Assembly (NCBI GenBank): GCA_937872385.1
Contig: CALMSO010000071.1
Location: 33,034 to 97,033, forward strand
From: an uncultured Saprospiraceae bacterium
Lineage (GTDB): Bacteria > Bacteroidota > Bacteroidia > Chitinophagales > Saprospiraceae
Direction: 5' to 3'
DNA: 64,000 nucleotides
In this document: positions 63,944 to 64,000 of the stretch, in pieces
Position numbering within the stretch: the first letter of the stretch is position 1
Layout of the letters: every line of letters begins with the position of its first letter
Notes under the pieces: model-generated
What the model was told of the DNA's origin: nothing
Databases searched by the model: none
The model's input: only the letters and a program-made list of their open reading frames with translations
Position numbers and translations under genes: made by a program

Positions 63944-64000
63944 ACCAACATCTGTGTACACGCAATATTGCGTGTATAGCCCCTATGTGGGTGCTTCAAA
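63944..64000. repeat. Partial cassette-type element G with 20-bp palindrome
   Basis: Starts CACCAACATCTG, comparable with the coding-strand starts of E and B. It contains a perfect 20-bp palindrome at 63957-63976 (TACACGCAATATTGCGTGTA) and runs off the window end, so its far arm and orientation cannot be read. Confidence 0.5.

Noticed and set aside
1..64000. tRNA, rRNA, tmRNA, CRISPR, prophage or transposase genes
   Set aside because: Intergenic gaps and both strands were read for them and nothing convincing was seen. Short repeats are in register without spacer variation, so they are not a CRISPR array.

Overview
The window looks like chromosomal DNA from an aerobic Bacteroidota bacterium, probably of the Saprospiria/Chitinophagia kind (inference). 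Evidence: the start of a Bacteroidota-type RpoD, type IX secretion (T9SS) parts (PorQ, a PorE-like OmpA protein), four secreted giants of which three end in T9SS sorting domains, SprB and GEVED repeats, DUF2480, DUF983 and DUF5686 proteins, a YpdA-type reductase, and promoter-like TAnnTTTG boxes. No tRNA, rRNA, CRISPR array, prophage, transposase or integrase was recognised.

Layout. 1-22 kb: housekeeping and envelope genes: rpoD start, START-like protein, TPR lipoprotein, PorE-like protein, dnaK, ypdA-like gene, DUF2480, scpB, PLP dehydratase, glycosylasparaginase, phosphohydrolase, 3-hydroxyacyl-CoA dehydrogenase, GNAT, ECF sigma factor, radical SAM enzyme, then an AraC/epimerase/membrane-protein cluster. 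22.1-26.5 kb: first accessory block, clearly AT-rich, all genes on the minus strand: S41 peptidase, type II restriction-modification pair, Cys-rich 68-residue protein. Long imperfect palindromes lie at the 3' end of each unit, and two of them are a perfect 104-bp direct repeat around the restriction system. 27-60 kb: host-like DNA again: subtilase with SprB repeats, DUF5686 outer-membrane protein, rnhB, amidohydrolase, a broken formylglycine-enzyme gene, T9SS cargo, ArsR and Crp regulators, GluQ-RS, MORN lipoprotein-porQ pair, ccmE-ccmF-DUF2520 run, class III aminotransferase, ArnT-like glycosyltransferase, carbonic anhydrase, and two Asp-box beta-propeller giants. 60.1-64 kb: second accessory block, again AT-rich and minus strand: DUF6624, Fic and P-loop ATPase genes, each followed by the same kind of palindrome.

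The most interesting structure is this pair of gene-cassette-like arrays. Single genes or short operons alternate with 100-145 bp palindromic elements whose ends resemble integron attC boxes (coding-strand 5' end near GCCRCYAACA, 3' end near CCGTTGT), with no integrase in view. A second pervasive signal is a family of 7-bp-period repeats (consensus GYRAAYY, plus related TAGAYNN and CCAGATR types) in at least ten intergenic gaps.

Starts were moved to the first well-supported internal ATG where the longest open frame began in non-conserved sequence. Family names come from recalled family features, not from searches.
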